NCBI GenBank assembly: GCA_951799405.1
Contig: OX637335.1
Span: forward strand, 18,604,342-18,668,341
Length of the DNA: 64,000 bases
Direction: 5' to 3'
From: Agapetus fuscipes
Lineage: Eukaryota; Arthropoda; Insecta; Trichoptera; Glossosomatidae
Shown: piece by piece, positions 62,956-64,000 of the stretch
How positions within the stretch are numbered: position 1 is the first letter of the stretch
Layout: every line of letters begins with the position of its first letter
The notes under the pieces: model-generated
Database searches by the model: none
The model's input: the letters and a program-made list of their open reading frames with translations, nothing else
Told to the model about the DNA's origin: nothing
Made by a program: the position numbers and the translations under genes

Positions 62956-63594
62956 TAGATTAACATCTCATGAGTGCGGTAAGGACCCTGTTTAGCGCTT
63001 ATGTGATGCCCCGGAAAAAAACTAAGAAATAAAAACAACATTACTGTCCTAAACATGTTACAAACATGGATTTTTCCCTTTTGAATGGGACATGACATTA
63101 AAATCAAATTCAATAGGAAAACTTATTTTTAAATTAGATTTTTGTAGGCCAAATGATTTCAAGCTAGTCGGGTTGAGAATCACTGTTGATTGAATTAAAA
63201 ATAAATCAATATGGTGTTCAGCAAGGACAAAGGAGGGACCGCATTATAATTAATGACTGACACAACAGTTCACTTTACGAGGGCGGGAAAATGGTGGGAC
63301 TCTAGAGCCAAAATGGCGGCCGCAATCATCTTATAAATCATTCATCACTTTACAATTAGTAAATTCATTTTAATGAATAATCATCACTCTAAAAGTGTCT
63401 TACGTGAAATTATTCTAAGTCGAATAAAAATAAGAGCTATGATTGAGCTTGGTAAGCCAAATTGTGAAGTCACAAGGCCGGATTGCTTGGGAAAAGGCAA
63501 ACAAATATTTTGTTATTGGTTTGAATGGACCGTGATCCCATACACGTGTGACATTTGCGTTTGATAAGTTGTGCTGAGTCACATTGCCAAGTGT
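62956..63594. other. No recognised feature
   Basis: The frame 63373-63564 is open for 63 codons but not recognisable. Confidence 0.35.
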
Positions 63595-63690
63595 TCCTTA
63601 ACTTGTAGGTCGGTATGAGGTTGACGCATGCGCAGCATGTGTGTGCGCGAACTTGAACATCTTAAATCTAAAGTTTATTTAGTAGTTACA
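63595..63690 (+). repeat. Family A, internally deleted
   Basis: TTCCTTAACTTGTAGGTCGG joined to CATGCGCAGCATGTGTGTGC. Confidence 0.6.
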
Positions 63691-64000
63691 CAAATACTTT
63701 ATATTTGTTTGGTTTACAGTTAAAAATGACATTTTACCAATTTACTAGTAAATAAAACTTTGTGTTCTATTTTTGATGCATTTTGGATAGAAAGAAAGAA
63801 AAAGTGATGCCTAAATTTTTTTTTTTTTTAAAAGTTGAATGAGATGAAACAACTTTAAACGACTGTTTTTATCAAGTATCCATGAACCTACGTCTCAAAA
63901 GTAAACATTTAAAAAAAAAGGGTTTGCGCAATCTTCTAACAAAATCTACTCATGTGTTAAAAAATCATAAAAAGGCCAAAAAGATTCAAAGAGTCACTAC
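63691..64000. other. No recognised feature
   Basis: AT-rich right edge of the window. Confidence 0.4.

Overview
This is eukaryotic, AT-rich, intron-bearing DNA from an arthropod, most likely an insect. The grounds are a spliced PDZ gene, an intact BEL/Pao retrotransposon, jockey-superfamily, CR1/L2 and RTE-like LINEs, several tRNA-derived SINE families and dense short DNA transposons. The order cannot be fixed from sequence alone.

Host gene: one protein-coding gene is visible, on the minus strand. Two exons (3983-2273 and 2023-1065) join in frame and encode a long acidic/serine-rich linker followed by two PDZ domains; the second PDZ runs off the left side of the window. A GC-rich exon at 29430-29178 has a good acceptor, a good donor, an ATG behind an in-frame stop, and a phase that matches the 3983 acceptor. 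I read it as the first coding exon, which makes 3984-29177 a 25 kb intron. The second PDZ resembles those of big bang (bbg)/PDZD2.

Intron, 4-29 kb: it is filled with mobile DNA. The centrepiece is a jockey-superfamily LINE (ORF1 8485-9315, ORF2 from 9312, poly-A ending at 18802). A 6.56 kb BEL/Pao element (12098-18656, minus strand) inserted into ORF2. Its 577-bp LTRs look identical, its gag-pol frame is open, and it is flanked by 5-bp target duplications. Elsewhere in the intron are a CR1/L2 LINE 3' end (19.6-20.05 kb), a MITE nested in a LINE remnant with a foldback nested in the MITE (23.7-24.47 kb), and a SINE with a full-length 5S rRNA-like head and a 50-bp perfect palindrome (25.8-26.26 kb).

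Right of 29.4 kb I find no further host gene. The sequence is a mosaic of about 26 copies of an unclassified ~245-bp repeat (called family A), tRNA-SINE families alpha to delta, RTE-like LINE tails, two hAT elements with 8-bp target duplications (31463-32663 and 61038-61464), long-TIR MITEs, a pair of solo-LTR-like sequences, a 1.7 kb inverted-repeat-bounded block (46.8-48.5 kb) and a 161-bp (AC)n tract.

Overall, the window shows one host gene with a very large intron and an unusually clear record of nested transposition, including SINE dimerisation, 5S capture and a SINE tail shared with a LINE. Names such as family A, SINE alpha and MITE C are labels for this window only.
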